NCBI GenBank assembly: GCA_016715885.1
Contig: JADJXL010000022.1
Coordinates: forward strand, 261,805 to 325,804
From: Polyangiaceae bacterium
GTDB lineage: Bacteria > Myxococcota_A > Polyangia > Polyangiales > Polyangiaceae
Direction: 5' to 3'
Length of the DNA stretch: 64,000 nucleotides
In this document: positions 17,527-25,536 of the stretch, one piece after another
Position numbering within the stretch: position 1 is the stretch's first letter
Layout of the letters: every line of letters begins with the position of its first letter
Translations under genes and position numbers: made by a program
The notes under the pieces: generated by a model
Told to the model about the DNA's origin: nothing
Databases searched by the model: none
The model's input: the letters and a program-made list of their open reading frames with translations, nothing else

Positions 17527-18273
17527 TTACGCGTTCGGAGGTGCCGCTTGTTGCGCAAGTGCCGCGGGCGCCGTCGCGACATACCGCTCCGCCAATTCCA
17601 CGAGCGATGCGTGAAGCGCCATTGCCAATTCACGCTCGGCGCCTTCGCCACCATGTTCGACCATCCATGAAAGCGTATCGGCCGCCCATGCAAACGTCGT
17701 CGCGCATTCCATCGCCGCAGTTGCTTTTCGCCGATATGGCGTGCGATTCGTCTCGCCATGGCCAATCGCCGCGGCCAATGCATCCGTGGCCGATGCAATC
17801 TCCGCCATGATCGGCCCGAGCCCCAAGAGCGCCACGTCCGCTGCACCTTGTCCCTGCGATGTCAACGCCGCCTGCTTGCGCGCGAAATCGACTTCCTCTT
17901 GATACCGCAATTGCGTCTGCCCAGCGCCCGCACCGAGAAGCAGCATCTTTTGTAGACGCTCGGCAGCCTCCCGCTTGGCCGTGTTGTTCGATTCCGCCGC
18001 CACCCCGAGGAGCCCATTCAATTGCTTTTGGCAGGAGTCCCATTGCCGATCGCAACCCTTCGCACCCCCAGCTCCGGCAATCGCCTCGAGGAGCCCCATC
18101 ACCGTCCGCTTCATACGAATTTTCACCACGGCCGTCATTGGTGCATTCCAGAGTGGCGTCGACGAATTCTCGTAGTTCGTCGTATCCACGAGCGCCCAAG
18201 CGCCCGTCGACATCGTGGACCCGAATGCAGTAAAACCCGCTTGCGGAACATGGGCAAACGATAGCTGACTCAT
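17527..18273 (-). CDS. Hypothetical protein
   Basis: A 248-aa, mostly helical, Ala-rich protein without signal peptide or membrane helix. AAGGAG lies 8 bp before ATG 18273, so translation is well supported. Two central stretches are helical (KREAAERLQKMLLLGAGAG and ADVALLGLGPIMAEIASATD) and may form coiled coils. It contains CDRQWDSCQKQL, an isolated Cys pair. I do not recognise a family. It is the last gene before the accessory region at 18.3-21.9 kb. Confidence 0.65.
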   Translation of the reverse strand: MSQLSFAHVPQAGFTAFGSTMSTGAWALVDTTNYENSSTPLWNAPMTAVVKIRMKRTVMGLLEAIAGAGGAKGCDRQWDSCQKQLNGLLGVAAESNNTAKREAAERLQKMLLLGAGAGQTQLRYQEEVDFARKQAALTSQGQGAADVALLGLGPIMAEIASATDALAAAIGHGETNRTPYRRKATAAMECATTFAWAADTLSWMVEHGGEGAERELAMALHASLVELAERYVATAPAALAQQAAPPNA

Positions 18274-18792
18274 GATGTCGCTCCTTTCCGACCCGGCTGC
18301 GTCACCAGGTGGTTATCCGCTTCGATGCAGCGCCATCGAAGATGTTCAACATTTTTTGTCGTCGATCGTCAGGCAGGAACGAAGCTGCGGGAACCCTCGT
18401 CGAGTTCGCGAAAAAACTCGACGGCACGCGGTGCGCTCGTGGAGGAAACTCGACGACGGTCAGCGCGTCGGGCGAAAAACTCGACGACGATTGCCGCGTT
18501 CGGACGACGCACGCGGTGACCGTCGGTCGTGCACGAGCAAAAAGTCGATGAGGATCCGGAAGGTTGGGCTCGAGACTCGACGGCGGTCGCCGCGTCTGCC
18601 GCAAAACTCGGCAACGAGCGCAGGCATTGAGCGAAAAGCTGAAGGACGGATGGCGCGATTGGAGCGGAAGTGGGTGACGATCGGTGCGTCAGCGGGTCAC
18701 TGCGCCGGCAAAGCGGCGGACAAACCGGGCGGTAAGTGACGAGGTATTTCGATCGCGGCGCGGTCGCAACCTCGTGAAGTCATCTGCGACCG
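18274..18792. other. Non-coding gap with degenerate AAACTCGACG repeats
   Basis: No convincing gene is present. The words AAACTCGACG and close variants recur at about 18414, 18446, 18477, 18573 and 18603, each followed by a GACG- or GTCGCCGCGTC-like stretch. They form an irregular array with spacings near 30 and 100 bp. The longest open frame (18272-18739, plus strand) translates to an Arg/Ser-rich low-complexity sequence and is judged spurious. Confidence 0.6.
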
Positions 18793-19221
18793 TCATGACT
18801 CTTGTTGCCGCGTATTCAGTTTCTGTCGAATCGCAGCCACGTACAGCAGCAAATCATCCACATGGTGTTGCACGACATTCTGTACGACTCGGGGGTCGAC
18901 CGCTGCATAACCATGCACCAAAAGATTGCGAAAACCCACCATGTTGTGGAGTGTCAATGCGAGCGTCGCATCAATCCAGCCATGCTGTTCGAGCAGCTCG
19001 AACATGGCTCGATTCGAGCGAGGTTCGCCCATACGTTCGTCCGAAACGATGTGCGAGGCTACGTCGAGCGCTGCTTGAATGGCGATTTGCAAGGTATGCT
19101 CTGCAAACCGGCGCTCACGTAAATCCCGCACGATATCGGCGGGGCGCGACAATGTGCGCAATTCTTGGACATACGTTTCAATACAAGCAAGCTTCTTGCT
19201 GACGAGGTCCACGTCCGTCAT
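18793..19221 (-). CDS. hepT: HepT-like HEPN ribonuclease toxin (DUF86)
   Basis: A 142-aa all-helical protein of the HepT/DUF86 family. The C-terminal HEPN catalytic motif R-x4-H is seen as FRNLLVHGY, with the tyrosine that is modified in characterised HepT proteins following the His. HepT toxins cleave RNA until the partner MntA AMPylates them. It overlaps the upstream mntA stop by 4 bp (ATGA), so the two are translationally coupled, as usual for this type VII-like system. The length fits the family. Confidence 0.9.
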   Translation of the reverse strand: MTDVDLVSKKLACIETYVQELRTLSRPADIVRDLRERRFAEHTLQIAIQAALDVASHIVSDERMGEPRSNRAMFELLEQHGWIDATLALTLHNMVGFRNLLVHGYAAVDPRVVQNVVQHHVDDLLLYVAAIRQKLNTRQQES

Positions 19222-19625
19222 GTCGGTCTCTCTTGTCGACGGTATCTTCGAAGCACGGGCTCCAAATCGAAATATTCATTTCGTGCTCGCACTTCGAATG
19301 CAATCCGTGCGCTGCGATCACGGTCCAGGAGAAGTTTACCGTCACGGAGAATCCGGTGCACCAGATCGATCGGCGCCGAATGCAGGTTGACGACCTGTAC
19401 CGGTCGCCCAACGGCACGCTCGAGCTCCCCTTCGAGCCTGAACGGTTGAGCATCGAGCGTTGGCGCAGGGGCTTGCGCGTAGAGAACGGCAATGTCGACG
19501 TCGCTGTCCGACCGCCCTGTCCCGCGAGCAAAGCTCCCGAAAAGATACGCGGCAACGACCCCGTACTGCTGCGCCTCGAGGATCGTGCGTAGAGCTTGCT
19601 CGGATTCGGGCTCGAGATGCGCCAC
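19218..19625 (-). CDS. mntA: MntA-like antitoxin nucleotidyltransferase
   Basis: A 135-aa minimal nucleotidyltransferase with the signature YLFGSFARGTGRSDSDVDIA (GSFARG plus D-x-D) near residues 27-46. In characterised HEPN/MNT pairs MntA AMPylates the HepT tyrosine and neutralises it. The start codon is GTG at 19625. The C-terminus EYFDLEPVLRRYRRQERP is typical of the family. It is first in a two-gene operon with hepT. Confidence 0.9.
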   Translation of the reverse strand: MAHLEPESEQALRTILEAQQYGVVAAYLFGSFARGTGRSDSDVDIAVLYAQAPAPTLDAQPFRLEGELERAVGRPVQVVNLHSAPIDLVHRILRDGKLLLDRDRSARIAFEVRARNEYFDLEPVLRRYRRQERPT

Positions 19626-19765
19626 GCCCTGAGTTTAGACTCGAGTTCGACGCGAGTAAAGACATAGCGCATCCCATCCACCACAACTCGGGTGACCGAG
19701 AGCCCGACAATTTCGCGCTGGGCACCTTCGTGCTGCGATTCGGAAGGTTGCGCCGAACCGATCAG

Positions 19766-20302
19766 TCATCGATGCGGCGCTGTGCGAAGCGCATGCATGT
19801 GAGCCTCGAGCGCGGCGGCCGAGCATATCACCGCACCGCTGTCGTCGTGAAATCGCTCGAGCCATTTCGCTGCTGCTGAAACGCTGGAGAACGACTCATG
19901 AGGGTATGGGAGACGCGCAAGCATACTGAGACCGGTGGCCACAGCCCGAACCATGGACGCCCGAAAGCCCTCCCCCTCGAATACGAGAGCGGACGCGCGC
20001 ACGAATCCGGCCCCTGCGGCGAGCGAGTCCGCAAGCGCCTTGCGTACATCGGGCTCCGGCGGCGGAGCTCCCGTGTCGACGACGCCAAGCAAGACTCCGG
20101 CACCATCGGATCGAGCGGCTGCGATTCGAACCGTTTGCTCCAATGCGCGAGCCGCGTCCACGGTGGTGGTGCCACGCCAGACATAAAACACGGCCCCGGG
20201 CACGTACCCAATGGCATGCAACAATTGGGCTCGTACAATGTAAAGTTGATCCACGAAGCAAGTGTAGAACGGTCGTGCGGGAACGACAAGAAGCTGTCTC
20301 AC
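19766..20302 (-). CDS. Hypothetical protein
   Basis: A 178-aa alpha/beta protein without signal peptide or membrane helix. A possible alternative start is GTG at 20254 (VDQLYIVRAQ), because the first 16 residues overlap the upstream remnant and add little. Features include VFYVWRGTTTVDAARALEQ and the hydrophobic strand GAGVLLGVVDTGAPPP. The overall pattern recalls small regulator-like proteins of about 160 aa that are frequent in Polyangiaceae, but I cannot name the family. It overlaps the chimeric transposase remnant by 4 bp and lies close to the toxin-antitoxin pair. Confidence 0.55.
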   Translation of the reverse strand: MRQLLVVPARPFYTCFVDQLYIVRAQLLHAIGYVPGAVFYVWRGTTTVDAARALEQTVRIAAARSDGAGVLLGVVDTGAPPPEPDVRKALADSLAAGAGFVRASALVFEGEGFRASMVRAVATGLSMLARLPYPHESFSSVSAAAKWLERFHDDSGAVICSAAALEAHMHALRTAPHR

Positions 20303-20598
20303 GCGCCGACCACGGCTGACAACCTCGGACGCGCGTCATGGCGGCAAGCACCAGCGCATAGGATGAAAAAAACGCCAAATTCGGCGGGCGTCAGCGCAAC
20401 TTGGCGCCATTTCAATGGGCCAGCACACTCGGGGCAAACATTGACATCCACAGCAAATACGTGTCTGAGCAGCCACGCCCATGCCGCTCGGTGCATCGCC
20501 GGCGCCACGCGTTGCTCCATCGACATCGATAAGGCATCGGTCACAAGTCCGATGATTGGACCGGGGTTGGTTCCGTAGAGTAGCGTCATTTGTGGCAT
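20299..20598 (-). pseudogene. Chimeric remnant: hypothetical-protein tail joined to transposase C-terminus
   Basis: A 99-codon frame whose first third ends in DALSMSMEQRVAPAMHRAA, nearly the same as the tail of the frameshifted gene at 21447-21696. It then continues as WAWLLRHVFAVDVNVCPECAG, the type of Cys-x2-Cys segment found near the end of IS91-like 'putative transposases' (LLRRVFA-D-V-x-x-C-P-x-C-G). So it looks like an old insertion scar in which a transposase end fused to the 3' part of a host gene. The remaining sequence is not transposase-like. It is unlikely to be functional. Confidence 0.55.
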
Positions 20599-20639
20599 TC
20601 GGCGCCCACGTCGACCGCGGGTACGCGCGCGGATTGCGG

Positions 20640-20686
20640 TTTACATTTTCGTGCATTCTGATAACTTACGACCTGCCACGAGGAGG
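20640..20686 (+). promoter_or_regulatory. Possible sigma70-type promoter and strong RBS
   Basis: TTTACA (20640-20645) and TAACTT (20662-20667) are 16 bp apart in an AT-richer patch. AGGAGG at 20681-20686 sits 6 bp before ATG 20693. The ribosome-binding site is clear; the promoter boxes are a weak match. Confidence 0.35.
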
Positions 20687-20692
20687 TGACGC

Positions 20693-21313
20693 ATGCGGAT
20701 CGAGCGTGACGACGGAGCCTTGGAGATGAGAAAGACCCGTGGACGCGGTCCCTGGTGGACGTTGGCGTTGATCGCCCTCGCCCTCCTCGGCGTGGCGTCG
20801 ATGGGGTGCGCGGGCACGGCGACGGTCGTGCACAGACCCACGGTTTACGGCTACGTCGTGGCGGACGCGGGCCCGATGCCGGCGAACATTGCATCCCACC
20901 CGTACGTGTATTATCGCGGGGCGCCCGCGTATTGGGTGGACGGCAATTGGTATTATCGGAGCTCGAACGGGTGGGTGGTGTTCGTCGACGAACCCCGAGA
21001 CCTCCATTATGCCCGCGTGCGCATGCCCAATCGGGCTTGGGCGACGGCTCGATATGGCGTTCGCACCGGCGGGCCCGTCGTGTATTCGAGACACACGGGC
21101 CGATACGTGAAGGCATCGCCGACGGTTCGCCGCGCTCCCCCCGTGCGTGTATCCCCGGCGCCCTCGCGTCGCCCCGCGCGACCGGTGGTCGTGAGCCCGC
21201 ACGATCGCGCGCCCTCGAAGGCGAGCCGGCACGATCGACGACACTCGAAGCCGTCGAAAACCACACGCTCGAAGGCCCCTTCGAGGAAGTCCCGCCCGTC
21301 GCGGGGTCGATGA
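20693..21313 (+). CDS. Lipoprotein with basic low-complexity tail
   Basis: A 206-aa protein. After a basic N-terminus the signal peptide ends in lipobox ASMGC (Cys39). The central part is Tyr/Trp-rich (YVYYRGAPAYWVDGNWYYRS, then GWVVFVDEPRDL), resembling small YXWXDGxW-type outer-surface lipoproteins. From about residue 135 it is Arg/Pro/Ser/Lys-rich and very basic, likely disordered and possibly polyanion-binding. AGGAGG supports the start at ATG 20693. The tail runs antisense into the truncated nucleotidyltransferase remnant at 21314-21444. Confidence 0.7.
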   Translation: MRIERDDGALEMRKTRGRGPWWTLALIALALLGVASMGCAGTATVVHRPTVYGYVVADAGPMPANIASHPYVYYRGAPAYWVDGNWYYRSSNGWVVFVDEPRDLHYARVRMPNRAWATARYGVRTGGPVVYSRHTGRYVKASPTVRRAPPVRVSPAPSRRPARPVVVSPHDRAPSKASRHDRRHSKPSKTTRSKAPSRKSRPSRGR

Positions 21314-21444
21314 ACGATGTCGATGTCGAACGTCACGACGGGCGCTCCCATCATGACGGCCGCCGTCCCCCCAACCACGATGAACTCGACGCCCGCATCC
21401 AGCAGCGCCAGCAACATCTGCTGACCTGCATCGGCACCTACCAT
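21314..21444 (-). pseudogene. Truncated AbiEii/NTP-transferase-like gene start
   Basis: From ATG 21444 the frame reads MVGADAGQQMLLALLDAGV, then FIVVGGTAAVMMGAPVVTFD and IDIVHR. This is the N-terminal GG-T-A-A ... D-x-D nucleotidyltransferase segment of AbiEii-like proteins. Family-like sequence stops after about 45 residues, where the oppositely oriented lipoprotein gene begins; beyond that the frame is only its antisense. A real member would be about 200 aa, so this is a 5' fragment. The preceding short gene ends 3 bp before this ATG, as in an operon. Confidence 0.6.
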
Positions 21445-21446
21445 CG

Positions 21447-21696
21447 CTACTTCGCCTCCCGCATTGCCTCGATGAACGCCGCTCGATGCATCGCCTGCGC
21501 CACGCGTTGCTCCATCGACATCGAGAGGGCGTCGAAAAAGCGCCCGATCCACGTCGGCAACCGCGGCGATCACTTCGGGCGCCGTCTCGGCCAATCGCCG
21601 CAAGACAGGACCCACCACCGGATCGTCCCAGGTCTCGGGAAGAAGCGGGTGGAAATACGCGGCCAGCGTTTCCGCGTCGACACTCGGCGCCGTCAT
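21447..21696 (-). pseudogene. Short hypothetical gene with a frameshift, partner of the NTase remnant
   Basis: The first 50 codons read MTAPSVDAETLAAYFHPLLP ... PEVIAAVADVD in one frame. The tail FFDALSMSMEQRV ... FIEAMREAK then stop (21447) is in another, with the switch near 21535-21545 next to a CTTTTT run. Joined, it makes a protein of about 83 aa, a size I associate with the small gene preceding AbiEii-like nucleotidyltransferases in myxobacteria. The same tail motif occurs in the remnant at 20299-20598. Confidence 0.5.
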
Positions 21697-21869
21697 GCCA
21701 CCATCCTATTCGATTTCTGCACGTCGCGCCAGACCCAACCATGCAAAGCTTCTGAGAGCGCTGCGGTCGTCACCTTGTGTATGCCTGTTTGAGATACTAG
21801 CCCAACCAAGCGAACTGGCGCAGCAGCGTCGAGGAAGGCATTCATATTATGACAAAGAGTGATGTCGAT

Positions 21870-23015
21870 TCACTCTTTCGCTGGCTCGCTGAGCTTCTTC
21901 CACCCATCCTCCACCTGCTTCCAAAGCTTTTGCGCGTCTTTTGAAAGTTGCTCCAGGATCACTCTTGCGATGACCTCGAAAATGGCATCGGTGATCGCTT
22001 CGGATGCAGCTTTGTACATCTCATCTTTGGCGAGCAGGGGTGGATCTTGGAGTGCATTTATGGCGGCGCCCATGGCGTTGCCAGCAGCCGCGCCTCCCGC
22101 AGCGGTTGCAAGAAGTCCAAGTGGTCCCAGCGATGCACCAAACGGCGCTGTAGAGGCTGCACCAATTGCGGCCCCTATTCCCTTCGCATCCACCGACACC
22201 TTGTCACCACGAACTTCGCCGATATTCGCCGCATATTCTATGGGATTCCAGGTCCGGTCCCCCGACTCGACATTGATGAAATCGCCCTCCAGATAGCAGC
22301 ACGCAAACTGATGTTTCCCATATAGCCCTTGTTTTAGGAGCGGCACGTTGTTGCCTTTGGCCAATTGGTCATGCCTCGGCGCAAAGCTGCTCGTCGAGTC
22401 GAGTCTCTTGAGTGCAGCCAAAACCTTGCTCTTGACAGACGCCCCGAAAGCGTCGCTGGTAGTGTAACCGTTACCGCTGGGCATGTCTGCGCGTTTCACG
22501 AGCAGAGGTCCGCGCGGCAGTTTGTCACTGCTCGAGTACAGTTGACGGTTGTAGTGTGGTGGTTTGTTGCGTTTCTGGCCATTGATTCCTGGCGTAATGT
22601 CCAAAAAAAACGATTCTGCACCTCTGTTGAAGGCATTGAAGTGGAGAATAATGAAGAAGTCCGCCTTCGAATCGGTAACTACCTGCGCCCGCTCCGCAGC
22701 GGTTAGATTTATATTCTCGTCCGATTTGGTCAGAACAACCTCGACATCGACGGCCATCGCATTGGCACGCGCTTCAATGGTGGGTTTCAAGATATTCGCA
22801 AACCGTTGAGTCATCGTTTTTTCATACACATCACTCACCACACCAACCGCATTGTTCCAGTACGACCCGCTGACGTTGGCGGTGCCACCATGACCGGGAT
22901 CGATGACCACGACCCATTTCGTTTTGCGGCAGTCTTTCTTCGCTGAGAGCGGATCCTTGGACGCCGCCGCGCAGTCGTTATTGATGGCAGCCACTTGCGC
23001 TGTCATTTTACTCAT
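21870..23015 (-). CDS. N-acetylmuramoyl-L-alanine amidase (Amidase_3) with C-terminal glycine-zipper segment
   Basis: A 381-aa cell-wall amidase. The Amidase_3 zinc-site motifs are visible: VVVIDPGHGG (His), Glu in the DVYEKTMTQRF region and HFNAF (His). Unlike typical exported AmiC-type enzymes there is no signal peptide. From about residue 280 a Gly/Ala-rich hydrophobic stretch (AIGAASTAPFGASLGPLGLL, then AAGGAAAGNAMGAAI) could insert in or cross a membrane, followed by an amphipathic helical tail. GAGGAGGG precedes ATG 23015, which is preferred over ATG 23045. It overlaps the LysM gene by 8 bp. A signal-less amidase with a glycine-zipper tail, encoded beside a LysM protein, suggests secretion-system cargo. 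Confidence 0.85.
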   Translation of the reverse strand: MSKMTAQVAAINNDCAAASKDPLSAKKDCRKTKWVVVIDPGHGGTANVSGSYWNNAVGVVSDVYEKTMTQRFANILKPTIEARANAMAVDVEVVLTKSDENINLTAAERAQVVTDSKADFFIILHFNAFNRGAESFFLDITPGINGQKRNKPPHYNRQLYSSSDKLPRGPLLVKRADMPSGNGYTTSDAFGASVKSKVLAALKRLDSTSSFAPRHDQLAKGNNVPLLKQGLYGKHQFACCYLEGDFINVESGDRTWNPIEYAANIGEVRGDKVSVDAKGIGAAIGAASTAPFGASLGPLGLLATAAGGAAAGNAMGAAINALQDPPLLAKDEMYKAASEAITDAIFEVIARVILEQLSKDAQKLWKQVEDGWKKLSEPAKE

Positions 23016-23259
23016 GGCTCGTTCCCTCCTCGTGTTGTATTCCACATTCTTCTGAGCGGCTTGCGACTTGTGTCAAATCAGGTACGAGCACCTTGTCGCC
23101 AGGACCCAAGCTCTTGGGATCAAAGCTCTGATTACCAGTACCCAAATCAAAAATCTTTGCGCCACGCTGCACCTGAAGATCCCGAATGTCGATGCCATAT
23201 TCTCGCGCAATCCCATAAAGCGACTCTCCATGCGCAATTTCATGTACCAGATGCCCCAT
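23008..23259 (-). CDS. Small LysM-domain protein
   Basis: An 83-aa protein made almost entirely of one LysM domain: VHEIAHGESLYGIAREYGI (residues 5-23), then IFDLGTGNQSFDPKSLGPGD and KVLVPDL. LysM binds peptidoglycan, and similar free LysM proteins accompany tail/spike modules of contractile injection and type VI systems. No signal peptide is present. It overlaps the downstream amidase by 8 bp and the upstream gene by 20 bp, so the three genes form a tightly coupled operon. Confidence 0.85.
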   Translation of the reverse strand: MGHLVHEIAHGESLYGIAREYGIDIRDLQVQRGAKIFDLGTGNQSFDPKSLGPGDKVLVPDLTQVASRSEECGIQHEEGTSHE

Positions 23260-23938
23260 AAAGCCTCCTCATGATCGTGTCCGTATCACCACTCTGCATT
23301 GCCGTGACAATCCATGCCCACGCAGGCGACTGCATCCAATTCCAACCCAGAAACACGCCCAGCATCGCTGCACGTAATTGCCACGCAGCCGGAACGCCAG
23401 TTCGACCCCATCCCGAGTCCAGCAGATGCACGTAATCTGCCAAACGCTCGAGGTTCAGGTGTACGAGGCGCCGCGACATCACCGATTGCAATACAACTTC
23501 AAGTTGATGCGACTCGAGCGGCACGAGTGGACAATCGGTCGCCAGCGGGAGGTTCTCGAGACACCCGCGTTTTGTGCTAAACGTTCCGTCCCAGAGTAGC
23601 ATGTCGACATGGTCGAGAACTCGCGCAAGCTTGAGGACGGGCGCCACTTGATCCCTCCAGTGGCATCGCTCGAGCATGTTTTCGTACAGTGGGCTTTCGG
23701 GGAAGCGGCTACCAAAATAGATGTACCCGATCGAGTAGCGCATGATGTCCGCCTCTGCGACGTAGCCGTACGATACAGCTTCTTCGATCACGTGCAAGCC
23801 CAGAGTCTCGCGGTCTTCCCCAATAAACTCGACGAACCATGGCAGTCGCTTGGACCACCAGCAGGACAACTCCCGCGCGAAACTCCGATGAACAGCGTCG
23901 GTGAATGCCGATACCGCCTGACGATGTAGGCTGAGCAT
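23240..23938 (-). CDS. Hypothetical protein of the amidase/LysM operon
   Basis: A 232-aa, helical, Trp-rich protein without signal peptide. The segment HVIEEAVSYGYVAEADIMRYSIGYIYFG resembles, split over two stretches (HVIEEAVSYGYVAEADIM and RYSIGYIYFGSRF), the 'x-A-x-x-Y-G-I/V-x-x-E-x-D-I' pattern of small adaptor-like proteins found next to type VI secretion cargo in Proteobacteria and myxobacteria. That parallel is from memory. It is first in a three-gene operon. It could be a chaperone or adaptor for the amidase, or an immunity protein; the sequence alone does not decide. Confidence 0.6.
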   Translation of the reverse strand: MLSLHRQAVSAFTDAVHRSFARELSCWWSKRLPWFVEFIGEDRETLGLHVIEEAVSYGYVAEADIMRYSIGYIYFGSRFPESPLYENMLERCHWRDQVAPVLKLARVLDHVDMLLWDGTFSTKRGCLENLPLATDCPLVPLESHQLEVVLQSVMSRRLVHLNLERLADYVHLLDSGWGRTGVPAAWQLRAAMLGVFLGWNWMQSPAWAWIVTAMQSGDTDTIMRRLYGASGT

Positions 23939-24122
23939 GGAACCAGCATACCGTCAGCCACGAACCGTTTGCAATGAAAAACGTTTGCCCTCCCCACGGC
24001 CGGGATAAACGCGTCGATTTCCTTGTCCCCATCGCTCCTCCAGCGGCAAAGCGGCGCATGCAAGCCGCAGGTGCTTCTCGACTTCGCCCCTCGGCCCTTT
24101 TGCGCTATGCTTCGGTCGTCCC

Positions 24123-24731
24123 ATGAAACTCCACGCCCCAGCCGCCGATCGCAACAAGCAGCCCATTCTCGACGTTCTGCGCCCGCTGTTGCCCAAACCT
24201 GCGCTTGTCATCACGATTGCCGAAGGTTCGGGCCAGCACGTCGTCCATTTCGCCCAATACCTTCCGCACGTCACGTTTCAGCCTACGGATCGCGACCCCG
24301 ACGCGCTCGCGAGCATCGGAGCGCATCGCGCCGAAGCAGCCCTGGCAAACATCCGCCCCGCCATGACGCTCGATGCCGCAGATTCCACTTGGCCCATTGA
24401 ATACGCCGATGCCGTCGTGTGCATCAACATGATCCACATTTCACCTTGGTCCGCGAGTGAAGGGCTCTTTCGTGGCGCATCACGCGTGCTTCGGCCTGAA
24501 GGGTTTCTCTTGACGTACGGCCCGTGACGATTTTCGGGAGCGTTTCACGCGTCAAGCAATCAGGCCTTCGATGAATCGCTCAGGGCGCGAAATCCAGCCT
24601 GGGGCGTGCGCGACATGGGCGACCTCGCGAAGCTCGCTGCGTCGAACGGTTTGTCGCATGAAACATCCGTGGCGATGCCCGCGAACAACCATTGCTTGAT
24701 TTTTCGGAAACCGGCGAGCGGAGCCGGCTGA
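24123..24731 (+). pseudogene. DUF938 methyltransferase-like gene with an in-frame TGA
   Basis: The frame from ATG 24123 encodes a DUF938 (PF06080) SAM-methyltransferase-like protein: KLHAPAADRNKQPIL, ITIAEGSGQHVVHFA, PTDRDP, then VVCINMIHISPW and LRPEGFLLTYGP. It hits TGA at 24525-24527 after 134 codons. In the same frame the family sequence continues (RFSGAFHASSNQAFDESL, RARNPAWGVRDMGDL, VAMPANNHCLIFRK) to a stop at 24729-24731. The whole frame is 202 codons, the usual length of the family, and the TGA sits where Phe is expected after YGP. It may be a sequencing error or a point nonsense mutation; a truncated protein lacking the last third is unlikely to fold. Confidence 0.75.
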
Positions 24732-24840
24732 CGCATCGAGCGCTCCGGACATCGGGGCGCACGAATACGTGCCTTGAGCGGTCTCGCCGAGCAGTCCGTC
24801 CGGCCGCCGCATGCGCACGCGGATTGCATTTCGCGTGGCC

Positions 24841-25521
24841 ATGCGTCGCTACGTCATTGCGCTCGTGCTCGGTGTGCCGCTCGCCGCGGGATGCGGGGCG
24901 ACCCGCTACTATTACGAGCCTGCCGAGCAGGCCACGGCTACCGTCATGGGGGCTCCGGCCGCGCGCTACGCCATTCCACCCGATACGCAACTCGGGGATG
25001 TCCGTATCGCATCGCTCGGCATCGATGACGTTCTGCTCGACGAAGACACCGACCCTGCGCCGGCATTGCACACACGACTCATCGTTGCCAACGAGCGCGG
25101 CGAGCGCGAGTGGAATGTCGATACGCGTAACATCCGCATTCAATTCTCGTCCCGCATGCCGCCGGTAGCCCCCGCATTCGTCAATACCAATGGGACCGGT
25201 ATGCCCGTGGTCACCATACCGCGAGGCGAATCACGCACGATCGACACGTACCATCTCTTGCCCGGCAACCTGGAAGATGCCGAGGATCTGCCGCAATTCG
25301 ACATCGTTTGGGAAGTTCAAACCGACGCGGAAACCATTGCCGAACGGACTCCATTCGACCGCCGCGAAGCCGAGCCACCGCCGAGCACCATGACGATGTA
25401 CGGCGCTTGGGGAATGGGGCCCTATCCATACGGCCCGTGGTACGATCCTTGGCTGGCCCGTCCCATCATCATCCAGCGCATCACGCCGGCACCGCGGGTG
25501 TATTATTATCCTCGCAGATGA
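24841..25521 (+). CDS. Lipoprotein of unknown function
   Basis: A 226-aa predicted lipoprotein. ATG 24841 gives a clean signal peptide ending in lipobox LAAGC (Cys18); the upstream ATG 24811 would add ten basic residues and is less likely. Residues 60-160 form a beta-rich domain (NEREWNVDTRNIRI-like strands), and the C-terminus is rich in Tyr, Pro and Trp (PYPYGPWYDPWLARP). No named family is recognised. The next gene is convergent, 15 bp away. Confidence 0.68.
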   Translation: MRRYVIALVLGVPLAAGCGATRYYYEPAEQATATVMGAPAARYAIPPDTQLGDVRIASLGIDDVLLDEDTDPAPALHTRLIVANERGEREWNVDTRNIRIQFSSRMPPVAPAFVNTNGTGMPVVTIPRGESRTIDTYHLLPGNLEDAEDLPQFDIVWEVQTDAETIAERTPFDRREAEPPPSTMTMYGAWGMGPYPYGPWYDPWLARPIIIQRITPAPRVYYYPRR

Positions 25522-25536
25522 GCGCGCATCGCGGTG

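Noticed and set aside
18272..18739. A 155-codon plus-strand gene
   Set aside because: Arg/Ser-rich low-complexity translation of the degenerate repeats, overlapping the start of a better gene, with no ribosome-binding site.
24525..24527. Selenocysteine codon in the DUF938 gene
   Set aside because: The position is expected to be Phe in this family, and no selenocysteine insertion hairpin or selenoprotein family link is apparent.
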